In this document: positions 48,951 to 60,790 of the stretch, piece after piece
Numbering within the stretch: the stretch's first letter is position 1
How the letters are laid out: the number at the start of each line of letters is the position of its first letter
DNA from: Mercurialis annua
Lineage: Eukaryota; Streptophyta; Magnoliopsida; Malpighiales; Euphorbiaceae
Assembly (NCBI RefSeq): GCF_937616625.2
Contig: NC_065574.1
Location: 7,504,501-7,568,500 of the forward strand
Direction: 5' to 3'
DNA length: 64,000 nt
Notes under the pieces: generated by a model
What the model saw: the letters and a program-made list of their open reading frames with translations, nothing else
Databases searched by the model: none
Told to the model about the DNA's origin: nothing
Translations under genes and position numbers: made by a program

Positions 48951-50261
48951 ATGTTTTCTTCAATCTTCATAATCAGGCGTTTAAACCCCAACAAAACCCT
49001 AATTCCTCTAATAATTCACTCAATTTCAACAAAACCCACTTCAAATCCCCTCTCACGACCCCAACAAAACCACCAAAATCACGACCCAGAAACCGTTCAC
49101 GAAACCCTCTCATGTTACACCAACGACTGGAAATCCGCACTCGATTTCTTCAACTGGGTCGAAAAAGAATGCAAATTCAATCACACCACTGACACATACA
49201 ATCGCATCATCGACATTCTTGGTAAGTTCTTCGAATTCGACAAAATTACGGAGTTAATCGAAAGAATGCCATGCTCAATACCTAATCATACCACTTATCG
49301 AATCTTGTTTAAGCGTTATGCATCTGCTCATCTCGTTAATTCAGCTATACATGCTTATGATAGTTCAGAGAGATTTAGTTTGAAAGATGAGACTTCTTTT
49401 TGTAATCTAATTGATGCTTTGTGTGAGTATAAACATGTAATTGAGGCTCAGGAGTTGTACTTTAAGAGTAGGAGTAATGAGATTGGGGTGACGAATAGAA
49501 CGAAGATTTATAATATGATATTACGCGGGTGGTTTAAGATGGGGTGGTGGAGTAAGTGTAGGGAGTTTTGGGAGGAGATGGATAGGGACAGAGTGTGTAA
49601 GGATTTGCATTCGTATTCGATTTATATGGATATTTTGTGTAAAGGTGGGAAGCCGTGGAAGGCGGTGAAATTGTATAAGGAGATGAAGGGGAAAGGAATG
49701 AAGTTGGATGTTGTTGCATATAATATAGCTATACGTGCTATTGGTTTGTCACAAGGTGTGGATTTTGCGGTGAGGGTGTATCGTGATATGCGGGAGTTGG
49801 GTTGCGTGCCAAATGTTGCGACTTATAATACGATTGTAAAACTTTTTTGTGAAAATGGGAGGTTTAAGGAAGCTTATAAAGTGTTGGATGAAATGAATAA
49901 GAAGGGTGTTACGGCTGATGTGATAACTTATCATTGCTTCTTTGGGTATCTCGAGAAGCCTAAAGAGATTCTTTTTCTTTTTGATAGGATGATAGAGAAC
50001 GACGTTCGGCCACGGATGGATACGTATGTGATGCTTATGAGGAAGTTTGGGAGATGGGGATTTCTTCGACCGGTACTTTTAGTTTGGAAGAAGATGGAAG
50101 AACAAGGGTGTAGTCCTGGTGAATTCGCGTACAAAGCGTTAATTGATGTTTTAATCCAAAAGAACATGTTAGACTTAGCTAGAAAGTATGAAGAGGAGAT
50201 GCTGGAAAGGGGGCTTTCAGCTAAGCCAAGGCCAGAGTTAAAGGAACTGGAAGGAGGATAA
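48951..50261 (+). CDS. P-class pentatricopeptide-repeat protein, probably mitochondrial
   Basis: A single exon of 436 residues. The first about 30 residues are rich in Arg, Ser, Ile and Thr and lack acids, as in a mitochondrial presequence. From about residue 75 there are roughly nine 35-residue PPR motifs (e.g. VATYNTIVKLFCENGRFKEA, YKVLDEMNKKGV). No E, DYW or SMR domain follows, so it is P-class and should bind organelle RNA for processing, stabilisation or translation. One unit near YHCFFGYLEKPKEILFLF is shorter than standard. I recall At1g80550 as the likely Arabidopsis counterpart. MULE 2 sits directly upstream, so the promoter may lie partly within it. Confidence 0.94.
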   Translation: MFSSIFIIRRLNPNKTLIPLIIHSISTKPTSNPLSRPQQNHQNHDPETVHETLSCYTNDWKSALDFFNWVEKECKFNHTTDTYNRIIDILGKFFEFDKITELIERMPCSIPNHTTYRILFKRYASAHLVNSAIHAYDSSERFSLKDETSFCNLIDALCEYKHVIEAQELYFKSRSNEIGVTNRTKIYNMILRGWFKMGWWSKCREFWEEMDRDRVCKDLHSYSIYMDILCKGGKPWKAVKLYKEMKGKGMKLDVVAYNIAIRAIGLSQGVDFAVRVYRDMRELGCVPNVATYNTIVKLFCENGRFKEAYKVLDEMNKKGVTADVITYHCFFGYLEKPKEILFLFDRMIENDVRPRMDTYVMLMRKFGRWGFLRPVLLVWKKMEEQGCSPGEFAYKALIDVLIQKNMLDLARKYEEEMLERGLSAKPRPELKELEGG

Positions 50262-50359
50262 CTTTTGTAGATAAATCCAGAATCATCCTTGGCGAAGAGC
50301 AGAGTTATAAGTTATTATTTTGGATTCCTGTGCTTAGCGTTGAATGCTAAAGCATTCTT

Positions 50360-50728
50360 CTAGTAGAACCAACCAATGGTTGGATCAATCATCCTATTAT
50401 GCTCTGAAATTATTTGCTGCATACGGCATATCATTTTGGAAAGGTCCCACATCCTAATTCTGCTGGAGTTTTTGAGCTTATGACATGTTCTGGGATCTGA
50501 TTCGGAAAACTGGTTTCCTTGTCGGAACATTTCACTGACAGTTACTTTAGCCTTACTAACAACAAGCTGCAATGGGTTTTTGTCCTCCGGCCGAGGCAGT
50601 GGCATCTAGGGAAGTTCATAGTTACTCGGTGAAACACGCTCCTTTCTCTTTTGTGCGTTAGAGACTATATCTGAGGAATTAGTCGAATGATTCAACTGGA
50701 ACGAGTGCTTACTGAGTAGATTGAGCAA
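50360..50728 (-). pseudogene. Eroded coding relic, family not recognised
   Basis: A minus-strand frame of 81 codons (50360-50605, MPLPRPEDKNPLQLVVSKAK to the end DPTIGWFY) has a balanced, protein-like composition unlike the AT-rich noise around it. The same frame continues upstream past one TAG (50606-50608) with more protein-like sequence (HSTNSSDIVSNAQKRKERV) to a stop at 50729. It may be the last exon of a decayed gene, or of a real gene whose start I cannot see. It lies convergent to and 98 bases from the PPR stop. No function assigned. Confidence 0.4.
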
Positions 50729-51512
50729 TTAGCAAAAGCTGAGAAGTAAGAACTTTTTAAACCACATTCTTACTTTGTTGTAGTCATGTATTTCAAGATA
50801 CACAATTCTTGATGTTATTTTTTGAACAATTATTGAATTTGTTATAAAAGAATTAATACTTGTTTTGCTGCTTAAATTATACTTTGAATTCTACCATTAG
50901 GTGTAAGTAAGAACTTTTTGAAATTTATCTCTCTTTGACAGCTCAAGATTCTGTCTTTATCTCTGGCTCTGCAAATGATTTCTTTTCTATACTATATTTT
51001 ACCATTGTTTAACTACTTAAACCTTAAAATAAAAAAGAGAAATATACAAGGCCTTTGGATAGATTCTACTGTATCCTTTTCTTGTTAAGGCAAACAAGAT
51101 TTTGTAATTAAAAACATTATAGATTATGCCAAACCTATGTCTAAATAGTTGGAGAGCATCTAGGTGTTCAAATCAAAAGAAAAGGCTAAAACACCACCAA
51201 AACAACACATTAGATTTTGCATGATCTATATGGCCACATATCATTAAATAATTAATAACACAATCTTATCATCATTACAAACAAACATTCCCTGATTAAT
51301 GGAAGAAAACCCACTTAACTTGTTCCTTAAGTAACAAATCAACACACACCAAATATGCATACAAATATTCTTTAATAAGAATAAAAAAATATATAGAGAA
51401 ATAAACAGATTCAAATAATGGATTGATTACGTGACCAAGGTTACCGACTTTTGGTGGACGCAGAACCAATGAGTTCATTTAAACAGCGTAACAAGTCTAT
51501 GGTTAAAGGAAA
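50729..51512. other. Spacer
   Basis: Contains a repeated AGTAAGAACTTTTT word (about 50747 and 50906). Should include the 3' UTR of the DUF247 gene. Nothing else seen. Confidence 0.45.
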
Positions 51513-53204
51513 CTAGTCAGATCGATCGTTGTGAATATTAAAGAAGCGAGAACACATATAGACCGAGCAGAAAGCTTGTAATGTAGTGAGCATCAAAAGA
51601 AAAATTGCAGCAAGTAATGTCAAAAACTGCCAAGAACCAAACACATAACTCTTCAAGAAATTCCTAGTTTTAACTATCCATCGTCCGTTATAATGCTTAT
51701 TAACATCTTCAATCACCTTATCCAAGAACGGGACTTTCGTAAGCCTAATCGACTTGTTCATTCCGTTCCATAGATCGGCAGCTTCTTTATCTCTTTTCAT
51801 CCTGTTTATAATCACGCCTTTTTCTCTAAGCAACTTCACATCTTCTTCCGTATCGATGATCCCATTCATTAACTCGGTGTAACGCGTAAAAACCAACGGT
51901 CCTGATGCATTTGATGTTTCATATGCAACCAAGTTTCTTAATACTACTTCCGAATTTACATCTAAGCTTATTATAGGAAGGTGAAATGTAACTGTTTTAG
52001 GATCAAAACTAATGCTTGAGATGTTACCAGTCGTTGGCAAGAAACGGACACCAGATTTCAAGAGATCGGTAACACAAGGAATTGCAATTTCTTCTACTAA
52101 TGGTGGTTTATTTTTATCGTTTTCATTCTCCGTTTTGATTTCTTCTTTTTCTTCTGCGGACATGAAGTAGTGAACTGGTTGTTTTATGATCGAAAAACCC
52201 GGAAGATTCGAGAGTATTTTCCATGGTAACGCGAATACAAGCTTAATAGGCCTAGAAAATATCAATTTCTTGAGAATCTTGAAGGGACCTTTGTTTACCT
52301 TTGAGATAATCTTTGAAAAATGAGTAAGGAAATCTTTTACGTAACTCGAATATGTAGCTGATGATGTTTCTGAACCTTCTTCACCTTCTCCTCGATGATG
52401 ATCTTCAAGTAATTCGGTTATCTCATGGGGCGCTAATTCTACTTTCGGAACAATCATTTCGTATAAGTAGTCTAGCAAGTGTGAATATCGTTGCATAGAA
52501 CTCGTTCCTGCTTCCGATTTGATCATCTTGAAAGGCGAAAGCTCCTTCAAAAATCCAGATAGCATGAAAAGCAGCATGTCGTCAGCGAGATCCGAATCCG
52601 AGAATTGAATTTCAAGAATCTTTCTCAATACAAAGAGAGGAATTTGATTTTCTAGCATCACTATGTCTCGAAGAATCGCGTTCTGAGCGGATTTTCTGCC
52701 AGCATAATCAACCAAATGAGACATTCTCGACGAAATTCCTGTACCTGTCGCGCCTTCTCGAATAGCGTAGATTTGCAAGAACTCTAGCAAGAATGATCCA
52801 TCAATGGCCATCATCCAAGCCAAAGTATCAGGACTAAAATCAAGAAACTTGTGGTAGCTTGCTCGAACCAGCAATTCAAGCTCCGTCAACTGATCGACAA
52901 TATATTGGAACTTGATGTTGTTTCGAAGCTGTTTCTGAGTCGTTTTCGCGGCCGCAAGCTTGTACCGCTCCATCTCGTAAAGTTCCGGACGGTAATAATG
53001 GTAGGGACCGATTGCAACTTCTTGTGGAGTGTAGGAATCTGGACTTGCTAGCATTAGAAGTTTAGGAACATTGAAAATGGAAACAAGAACTTCGCATTCG
53101 TTTTCGAATTCTTCTTCAATGGTTCTACGGATGTGAATTATCCATAGATGTTCATCAAAGTTTGGCTTTGAATTTGAAGTTTTGAAGTTTTGTTGAGAAG
53201 GCAT
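51513..53204 (-). CDS. DUF247 (UPF0481) protein
   Basis: A single exon of 563 residues, within the family's range. Family signatures: an N-terminal W-I-x-x-I segment (WIIHIRRTIEEEF), SIFNVPKLLM, PQEVAIGPYHYYRPEL, DIVMLENQIPLFVLRKI, SGVRFLP, and a C-terminal VV-x-RNL-x-AYE type segment. One membrane-spanning segment lies near the C-terminus (about 527-548, FLTLLAAIFLLMLTTLQAF). DUF247 proteins are a large plant family of unsettled biochemistry; some act in grass self-incompatibility. It most resembles the At3g02645-like subgroup with the long Glu-rich insertion. Function here unknown. A TATA-like CATAAATACA lies about 55 bases upstream of the ATG. Confidence 0.93.
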   Translation of the reverse strand: MPSQQNFKTSNSKPNFDEHLWIIHIRRTIEEEFENECEVLVSIFNVPKLLMLASPDSYTPQEVAIGPYHYYRPELYEMERYKLAAAKTTQKQLRNNIKFQYIVDQLTELELLVRASYHKFLDFSPDTLAWMMAIDGSFLLEFLQIYAIREGATGTGISSRMSHLVDYAGRKSAQNAILRDIVMLENQIPLFVLRKILEIQFSDSDLADDMLLFMLSGFLKELSPFKMIKSEAGTSSMQRYSHLLDYLYEMIVPKVELAPHEITELLEDHHRGEGEEGSETSSATYSSYVKDFLTHFSKIISKVNKGPFKILKKLIFSRPIKLVFALPWKILSNLPGFSIIKQPVHYFMSAEEKEEIKTENENDKNKPPLVEEIAIPCVTDLLKSGVRFLPTTGNISSISFDPKTVTFHLPIISLDVNSEVVLRNLVAYETSNASGPLVFTRYTELMNGIIDTEEDVKLLREKGVIINRMKRDKEAADLWNGMNKSIRLTKVPFLDKVIEDVNKHYNGRWIVKTRNFLKSYVFGSWQFLTLLAAIFLLMLTTLQAFCSVYMCSRFFNIHNDRSD

Positions 53205-53354
53205 GTTTTGCTGTGAAAGAAACTTAAGTTAACGACAGTTTGCTTTCTAATGTTGTGTATTTATGATGTGGGGGAGTTAGAAATACTTAGTATTTATTGA
53301 CAAATATTCCTTCACAATTTTACATTAAAATTTGGGGTAATTAATTCTAATTTT

Positions 53355-53670
53355 CTAAGTTCACTAAACTTTTATTTATTTTTATTTCAATTACTAAAGT
53401 AAATTTTCTCTTTTTTTGGCTCTTCAACTTAGAGAAAACGCATTTTTAAGTCCGTGTATGACAAAAATGACATTGTTTCATTATGTTCGAAAAGCAATTT
53501 TTTACCCTAAACGGCGTTGTTGTTGTCATCTAGTGACTTGAAAATATGTTTTTGCTAAGTTGAAGAACTACGTAATCAAAAGTAATACAATTTAGAAATC
53601 TGAAAATGAGTTTTTGTATAATTTTAAATGAATAATAAAAAATAGGTTCACGAACATACATAATTTAAAT
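53355..53670. mobile_element. Inverted-repeat MITE-like element upstream of DUF247
   Basis: Arms share CTTCAACTTAG(A/C)(G/A)AAAAC and TTTTAAGTC/TTTCAAGTC in opposite orientation, with a GTTC(A/G)(C/T)(T/G)AA(A/C)CT outer word. About 110-base arms, no coding sequence. Target duplication not resolved. Confidence 0.55.
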
Positions 53671-54730
53671 TTTATGGGTAGTAAGAAATAGATATAAAAA
53701 AATCACATGTAACTAATACATTTTATATTTTGTTGTCTTTGTATTGTCATATTTGTTAGCTTATTTATATTATTTATTTAATTTCATATGTTTCAGTTTT
53801 ATATTTAAATAATTTCAAATGTACATAACGATAAATATAAATAGAGAAAACACATGCAACAATTTTTAATGTAAATCATGATACATATATAATTAAAAAC
53901 ATTGTGTTCAACAAATTCAAATATAAATTTTGATAAATAAAAAAATTATAAACAATGTGCAGTGCACGTGCACAACAAATTAGTTTAATAAAAATTTATT
54001 TCAACCCTTCAATTTGGAATAAAAGATATTAAATGAATATAAATTTAAATTATTTAAAAATAATTTTCAACTCATCAATTTTAAAACAGTTACCAACTTT
54101 TACCATCTGGCCTTGTTTGTTTCGGCTGTACAATGCAGCTAGTAGGTGGTAGCTGATATATCATAATATTTGGTAAATTTAATTGAGTTGTTGTTTTTTA
54201 TAGTAAAATGACGAATATAGACATCATTTGTATGATATACACTATTTAAAATGTACATAAATAAATAAATAAATAATTCAAAAATTTAATTTAAATGTTT
54301 CAATGCTAAAAATATAAATAAAGATTACCTTACAAATCACTTCTTGTTCTTATTAAACTATGATCAATTTGATTTTTTATTATTTTCATTTGACGGCTTC
54401 TTTTTCTTCACAACTTTCATTTGATCGATCTTTATTTAAATTATTAAATATATCATGAGGCATAAAATTAATATCCTGATCTAAGTATAAAATATTGATC
54501 ATCTAGATCTTCTTTTCGAATATAATTGTGTAATACTAACAAAACAATCATGTCTCTTTGTATATAAAATGGATATAAAGACATTAATTATAAAAAAAAT
54601 CATCTTACTTTCCAAACTCCAAAAATTCACTCAATGCAACTTCTAAGAAATGATATTGAAAATGTCTTTTAATTCTATTGTTTGACCACCATGTTGAAAT
54701 TCAAGTAGATGATGGGAATTTCTTACCTAG
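53671..54730. other. AT-rich spacer
   Basis: A GTGCACGTGCACAAC word at 53960 resembles a Helitron 3' hairpin but the CTRR end is absent. Otherwise unremarkable. Confidence 0.4.
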
Positions 54731-54862
54731 ATCTATGAAAAATTCATGAACCCATCCAATGAGGTGTTAGAGAAATGAGAAGAAAAATAAAATAGTGAGA
54801 AGAGAGAGAAAATTGTATATAATTTTCTAACACCTCATTAGATAGGTGCATGAAAAATTCAT
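54731..54862. mobile_element. Short hairpin MITE-like sequence
   Basis: About 40-base inverted arms (AATGAGGTGTTAGA / TCTAACACCTCATT, plus CATGAAAAATTCAT outside) around a purine-rich centre; 132 bases in all. Superfamily not determined. Confidence 0.6.
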
Positions 54863-55334
54863 TGACCGGATTTATATATGAATTTTCCATAAATGATATC
54901 TAACTTATTTATAAGGTAGGAGAAATCCTTCCCTATGCTATAGAAGTTCGAATGACCCAATTCAAAAACCCCCAGTTAAAGGGTTCAAAGATCTACAATT
55001 CTTATGAAGAAAGTTGGCTCAGATTCTGTCATCTACTAAGTCGAATTTTTGTTGCAAACTGAAATTTGAAATCAGCTTGGCTAATCTAATGAAGAGTTGG
55101 ATTTTTACCCTAACACTCGGGTCATTTATCTTTTCCTAGGATTTCTCTAACAACCTAAGTGTGTGAAGGATAAAAAGTTGGAGATTTTAAAAAACAGAAT
55201 TCATTCGATAGTATACGGTATGCTAAATTGCCATGCTCATGTTATAATTTGGCACTGAACTTTAAAATCAGTTTCCAATGCGATGCTATACTTGGTGTTA
55301 AATTTAGCATATGTTATCTCATGTCTTAAATTTA

Positions 55335-55818
55335 GCATCCACTATAGCAATATATATGTTAAACTTCAACAACCAATCAAAATTCATTGTTAATTATATT
55401 ACTATTACTTCTTTTTATATTATTTATTTTAATTTCATTATTTATTTTAATTTTTTATTTTTTTTTATTTTTATAATTTTGATTAATTAAAAAAATAGAC
55501 CACACGCCAACATATTAAATGATTTATAAAATAATTTATTTTTATATAATCCATCGATTATCTTAATGATTTTTTTAAAAAGATTTTTATTATTATATCA
55601 ATTGAAAAATAAAATTTATATTAAAATAATTTATAAAACATATAATTGAATTGTTTTTTTTTTCAAAAAGTTGATATATATTTTTTATAGTAAATAATTA
55701 TAACATTTTTTAGTAATTTGCATTGAAAATAAAATTAGAATTTTATACTAAATATAGTATTTTGTTATTTTTTCATGTTAAATTTAGCATAAAAAATGAC
55801 ACTGTATTGTGGATGCTC
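55335..55818. mobile_element. Possible Tourist-like MITE
   Basis: Left end GCATCCACTATAGCA and right end (other strand) GAGCATCCACAATAC, with TTA outside each end. Inner words TTAAATTTAGCAT recur in both arms. The GAGCATCCACAAT end is typical of plant PIF/Harbinger or hAT MITEs. About 484 bases; the left end seems to lack two bases. Confidence 0.5.
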
Positions 55819-56472
55819 TAATACACTGTACACCAAATAAGAGAAGAGATGAGAAGCTAGAGAATGAAGGAAAAGTTTGAAGAAACTCTTCTTTGTCTAC
55901 TATTTCTTGTTAAATTTATTCTATACACTTCGATTTGAGTTTTACTATGTTTAGAATTTAACATTTCTCTAACACTTTTATGATTATTTGTCTTAAATTA
56001 TTTAATAATTTTGTTAATTCTATACTTTTCATATTTAAAGGAACTTGATTAATTTTAGTGAATCGTTTGTGTTATGTTATTAAATTTTAGCATTTTCTTT
56101 CTTGGTTAAATTATATTTTTAATTGATGACAATAATCTGAGAATGTGATTAAGTGTTTCCTATTTATTTTTGACGGCATAGATTATTACGACTAAGGTGA
56201 AAATTCAAATTTAATGAAATACTTGTATTTTGGTAATTGTTGTGAAATTTGGCATGTAATAAGAATTGAGCAATGCAACATTTTAAAAATTTGAGCAATT
56301 GATGGTGATGTTTAATGCAGTGTACGATTTATTATGTGAGTTTTTAAGCCTATGAAAATATATATCTTTTGTGCTTGTTCTTTTCGTTGTGTGAATTGAA
56401 GAGTGTCTATATTCTCTAGAACTTACTCTGTTGTAAAATTGCACAAATAGTTCAAAATGATAAATGATATTT
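55819..56472. other. AT-rich spacer
   Basis: Nothing recognised. Confidence 0.5.
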
Positions 56473-56490
56473 AGGATTTAATTATTCTTT

Positions 56491-57086
56491 TTTTTTGAGA
56501 ATAATGAAAATTTCATTAATAGAGAAATAAAAATACAACTTGATCAAATATTGAATAAATCAATACATTCAAGAAGTACAATAATAGAAAATCAGTAAAA
56601 TAACAGAAAATCATATCTAATTTCTTCAATCGCATTGATGGAGCTCTTTGGATATGCAACTCGACGATCCATCCGCTCCACTCGAAGGTTATTTTAAACC
56701 ACAAATCGACTCTTTGGTCTTTGAATGAGTCCAATTGAGAGAATATTAAAAATAAGATTTCTACTGATAGCACTTCAGATCTACGCTCCGTAGATAATTC
56801 CATCAAGGAAATAACAAAACCCATAAAGGGTAAGACCCAGAACTCCACAAAGGAAGACAAAACATCCATAAAGGAAGAAAGAAAAATACCAACAGATCTT
56901 AGATCTGTGATTATTGACGGAAAATAAACTAAATACGAGATTTGAACAGAAAACGAGAAGGTAGGGAGGTGATTTTGAATCAAAAAGTGGCCAAAATCAC
57001 CTCCCTCTTATTGCGGCTAGGGTTTCTGAAAAGAAAGAGAGAGTTTAGAGAGATGAGAGAGAATTAACAGTTTAGAGAGATGAGAG
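56491..57086 (-). mobile_element. Retroposed sequence (LINE derivative or processed copy) with 18-bp duplication
   Basis: The 18-mer AGGATTTAATTATTCTTT flanks it at 56473-56490 and 57087-57104. On the minus strand it ends ATTTTCATTATTCTCAAAAA, as in many plant LINEs, and begins with CT-rich sequence and GAAACCCTAGCCGC, like a 5' untranslated leader. It contains an open stretch of about 155 codons without recognisable domains and a near-perfect hairpin GGGAGGTGATTTTG/CAAAATCACCTCCC. Target-primed retroposition is clear; parentage is not. Confidence 0.75.
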
Positions 57087-57164
57087 AGGATTTAATTATT
57101 CTTTAGACCATTCAAATAGTCTACCTTTTTACTTTTAGAGTTACCAATTTGAACCCTAGCCTAT

Positions 57165-57173
57165 TTTTGTTTA
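57165..57173. repeat. Left 9-bp target duplication of MULE 3
   Basis: TTTTGTTTA, exactly repeated at 62119-62127. Confidence 0.9.
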
Positions 57174-59944
57174 GATTTAAGGTTTGAAAAACTACCGACC
57201 TTTTAAATTTTTTTCAATTGCACCCTCACCTTGTAATTTCTTCAATAGCACCCTATTTCGTATTTTTGGCTTTTAATAGCACCCCGACCTTATAAAACAG
57301 TCAATTTTACCCTATTTTGTATTTTTAACTTTCAATAGCACCATAAATCATCAAATTAAACTCATTTATCGAGGACTTATTTGAATTGTTTTTAAGTTAA
57401 AGGACTTGTTTAAAAGTTTCCAATAGAAAAGAATATGATTTCACCTTTAAATTTAGTTTTTTTTGAAAATTTTCAGCCTTATAGTAATCAAATCATCTAA
57501 TTTTTTTTAATTTAGAGCGCTATTGAAAGCCAAAAATTGTCACGACCCAATTTCATGAATCGTGACCGGCGCTAGGGTATGGGTATAGTCGTACCAAAAC
57601 CCGTAGCAAGCCTTGCGAAAAACAAATAAACATTAAACCTGCAGAAAACTGTTCGGGGGCAACCGAGACTCCAACCTAAGTCTAACAATTTATATTTCAG
57701 TTCTAATATAAATAACTTAAATATCCAAAATGCTCAACAACATGCCTTAAATATAATAATAAAATATTGCAGAGTAAACATGCCAATAATAAATAATCGA
57801 ACAGATCGACAATCCCAAAGTGCTATAACAATGTAATATATTAACTAGTTCTACTGCGGTCTAAAAGTTTGAAAACAGAAGTAGTTTAAATAACATAAAA
57901 CCTCAAAAGAATCGGAGTGGACCAGCTTTCAAATCATAAACCAGGAAAATTTGGGAAAACAACGGGGGTCAGATATACTGAGATGAGTTCGCAATACTAT
58001 TTACATTTATTAAGTTTAAGACCCTTAAATCAAAACCTTTTTTACTAATATAATATATGATCATGGAATAACAGTATTGAAATGATCCCAGTGTAAGTAT
58101 GACATAACATACTGAAAAACCCAAAGTGGACGGGAACAAATCCTCGTCATATACCAGCGTAAGTAAGACCATAGTCTGCCGATCCCAGAGTACTTACCGG
58201 TGCACACAGTCTCGATACAAGCCTATCGAGCAGCTCGTTTCAATCCAGATCCATAATCCGTAAAAACGGTTCAAAAGCATTTATAATATTAAAATATGAT
58301 GCGTTACTTAATAAAGCGGTAAATAGCACTACAAACTCACTGCTTGCTTATCCACGTGATCTTGGCAAACAGCTAACCCTGCGTAAACTCCGAAGCACGA
58401 GCAGTCGACGGGTCTAAAATAATAAATAGGTTAATATCCGAGCGACCCCTAACTCTAAGATCACTAGACACCACGTAGGACTAGCACAATTTAATAACCA
58501 GATAAATCACAGAGAAACACAATTCTTAAATAAATTATAATGCCGTAAATAATTCAAGACTATTGAGTTCGCACTTAAATCCAATTCGAAAATATTATTA
58601 AAATAATATTTAAATGACAAATAAAATATATTCCTCAAATAATGGGTAATTAGCCGAGTTTTTCAAAACTACCAAACTAAACCCACATGTCGGTGACCCA
58701 AGTCCAAACCGACCCAACTGATATTCCAGAATTATAAACCACAGTTTATAATTATAATATTAAATAAAATATTAATTAATATCAAAATAGAACTCAATAG
58801 CTTGCAACCCAAGTAATTATAATTATCGCCAAAATATTCCCAATAATTAAATAACCAAATAAAACTAAAATATCACTTTAGCCCGCAAGGCCAAAATCTC
58901 AATTTACTAATTAAATAATAATTAGTAATAATTATTAATTTAATTTTTAAATAATTCAAATATTATTTTTAGGTCCAACAATAAATATGATTATTTTGAC
59001 AACTTTTAAATTAAATGAAATCCTCGATTCTCATTTAATATAGTCACTTATAAAATCATATATATAATCTATAATAAATTAAAATTTAAAATATTAATGC
59101 CCAAAGTAAATTTCAATTTATAAAATAATATTATTTAAATTGTTAAGTGATAAGTCGAAACCAATTTCGTAAATAAATATTTAAAGGTAAAATATATATT
59201 TAAACACATTGGCACGTTACGCCAAAATCTCCAAAATAATAATTAATTATTAATACCCATTTTGCCATAATAATAAAATAATTAATTAAGTCTAAAATCA
59301 TACAAATTAAAATTGGATTAAAATAAATTCTAGATTTAAAATAATAATGCCCAAGGTAATTAAAATCAAAATAAATAATTAAATTGTCGGAATAAAATTC
59401 GAAACTAAATCTGTAGATTTAAAATCAAAAATTCAATATAACATAGTTAATAAATAAGTTAAGGAATCAAAGGTTTTTAAGCAAAATAAAACAGTGACCA
59501 TGAAGGCCCTTTAGTCAACAATTATAAAAACACCCAAACACCCACTGCCACTTCATCGTCATCTGCAAACATTCATAACACAATTTCTAACATATTATAG
59601 TAAACAAAACCCAAAGAACCAAATCTTTCCAAAATCATCAATTCCTTAGCCATAACACATCAAACAAGAAACAAAACTTCAACACAAGATTATAAGAGTC
59701 ATGCTCACACAAAAGATAAGAGCCGACTCTAAAAGAAGCATTTGACAGAAACTACAAACTCACTGAATATCAATATCCCAAAAATTTAAGGAAACGACGA
59801 TGGAAAATCACAAGTTAAATGTTAAGAAATTAACAACCCAATAACCAAGAGAATGAAATCATTAAGGTAGCCAAATCACAACCAAGGAAAATAATGAATC
59901 GGCAGAGGCATTTATGACCAAACTCACAGTTAAGGACAAAATAA

Positions 59945-60300
59945 AACGGTGAGATGACGACGATTAGAACGAGTTCGTTTACGTACCGTTTGACGAACGG
60001 AAGGTGTAGAAACGTAGATGAATGAGTCTACTATCACGGAGAACAAACAGAACTGATTTCGACCTCCGAACGGCTATGGAACGAATTAAATTTCAGAGAG
60101 GTCGATTAAACTTAAAACATAAAATTTTCAGAAAATGGTAAAACGGCGGCGATTGATACGGGTTCGTTTACATACCGTTTGACGAACGAAAAGTTGAGAT
60201 TTGTAGATACGTGAGTCTTCTATCACTGGAAGGAAGCGGAACTTATTTCGGTTCTGAAACGATCAAGAACGAATCAAAATAGGGAGAGGTCGTTTTCAGC
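59945..60300. repeat. 189-bp tandem duplication inside the LTR
   Basis: GTTCGTTTACGTACCGTTTG at 59973 and GTTCGTTTACATACCGTTTG at 60162 start diverged copies that both include GAGTCT(A/T)CTATCAC and end GAGAGGTCG. Confidence 0.85.
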
Positions 60301-60520
60301 TAAAACTGAGATTAAAGGATTCAAAAGCTTACCTATGGCAGCAACTTCAGAAAGGATTTTGATCAGTGATTTCGCAGAGAAAAAGGGAAAGGATGACGGC
60401 TAGGGTTAGTATGAAGTGTGGTGAAGATTTTCTGTTTAGAAAACGTTTTAAAATAGTGAAAGGATCGAGAGAAATCCGGAGTAGAAGAGCCATGCACAGG
60501 CTGGTATGAAGGATGGACTA

Positions 60521-60607
60521 AGGTCTCGTTCAAGACCTTGGTTCTCAAACGAGAACCTTCAAAAATCAAGAAGGTCTCGTTCGAGAATCATGGTTTCGAA
60601 CGAGACC
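60521..60607. repeat. Inverted repeat GGTCTCGTTC / GAACGAGACC
   Basis: Four versions of TCTCGTT(C/T)GAGA-like words in alternating orientation; can fold into a strong hairpin in the LTR transcript. Confidence 0.8.
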
Positions 60608-60772
60608 TTCAACATTTCTTTTCTTTTTTTAAAAAAAAAAAAAAATTAAATCGCACCAACCATCGAACCGAACCACGAACTATACCCCAACACGAATTTC
60701 AAAGACGTAATTGATTCAAAGTTATTAACGAAACCCGCAAAATAAATTTCAAATTTTTTACGGGATATTACA

Positions 60773-60790
60773 TTCTCCCCAACTTATTAA
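60773..60790 (-). promoter_or_regulatory. Polypurine tract of the gypsy-type element
   Basis: Minus strand AAGTTGGGGAGAA immediately before the LTR. Upstream of it is TTCGAGGACGAA, the motif commonly found at the end of plant gypsy pol. Confidence 0.85.

Larger units (their letters stand above)
57538..60772 (-). repeat. 3.2-kb LTR of a Ty3/gypsy-type element (3' LTR)
   Basis: On the minus strand it starts TGTAATATCCCG and ends GGGTCGTGACA, with a purine tract TTGGGGAGAA directly before the start. This is the usual gypsy 3' LTR junction in plants. 3,235 bases, non-coding: short open frames inside are incidental. Contains a 189-bp tandem duplication and a TCTCGTT/AACGAGA inverted repeat. No second LTR in the window. 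Confidence 0.8.

Noticed and set aside
53930..53985. Possible second Helitron 3' end
   Set aside because: A GTGCAC-type hairpin and an A-T junction are present, but the CTRR end and any 5' TC terminus are missing.
60363..60569. 68-codon minus-strand frame in the gypsy LTR
   Set aside because: Lies in LTR sequence and overlaps an inverted repeat; not protein-like.
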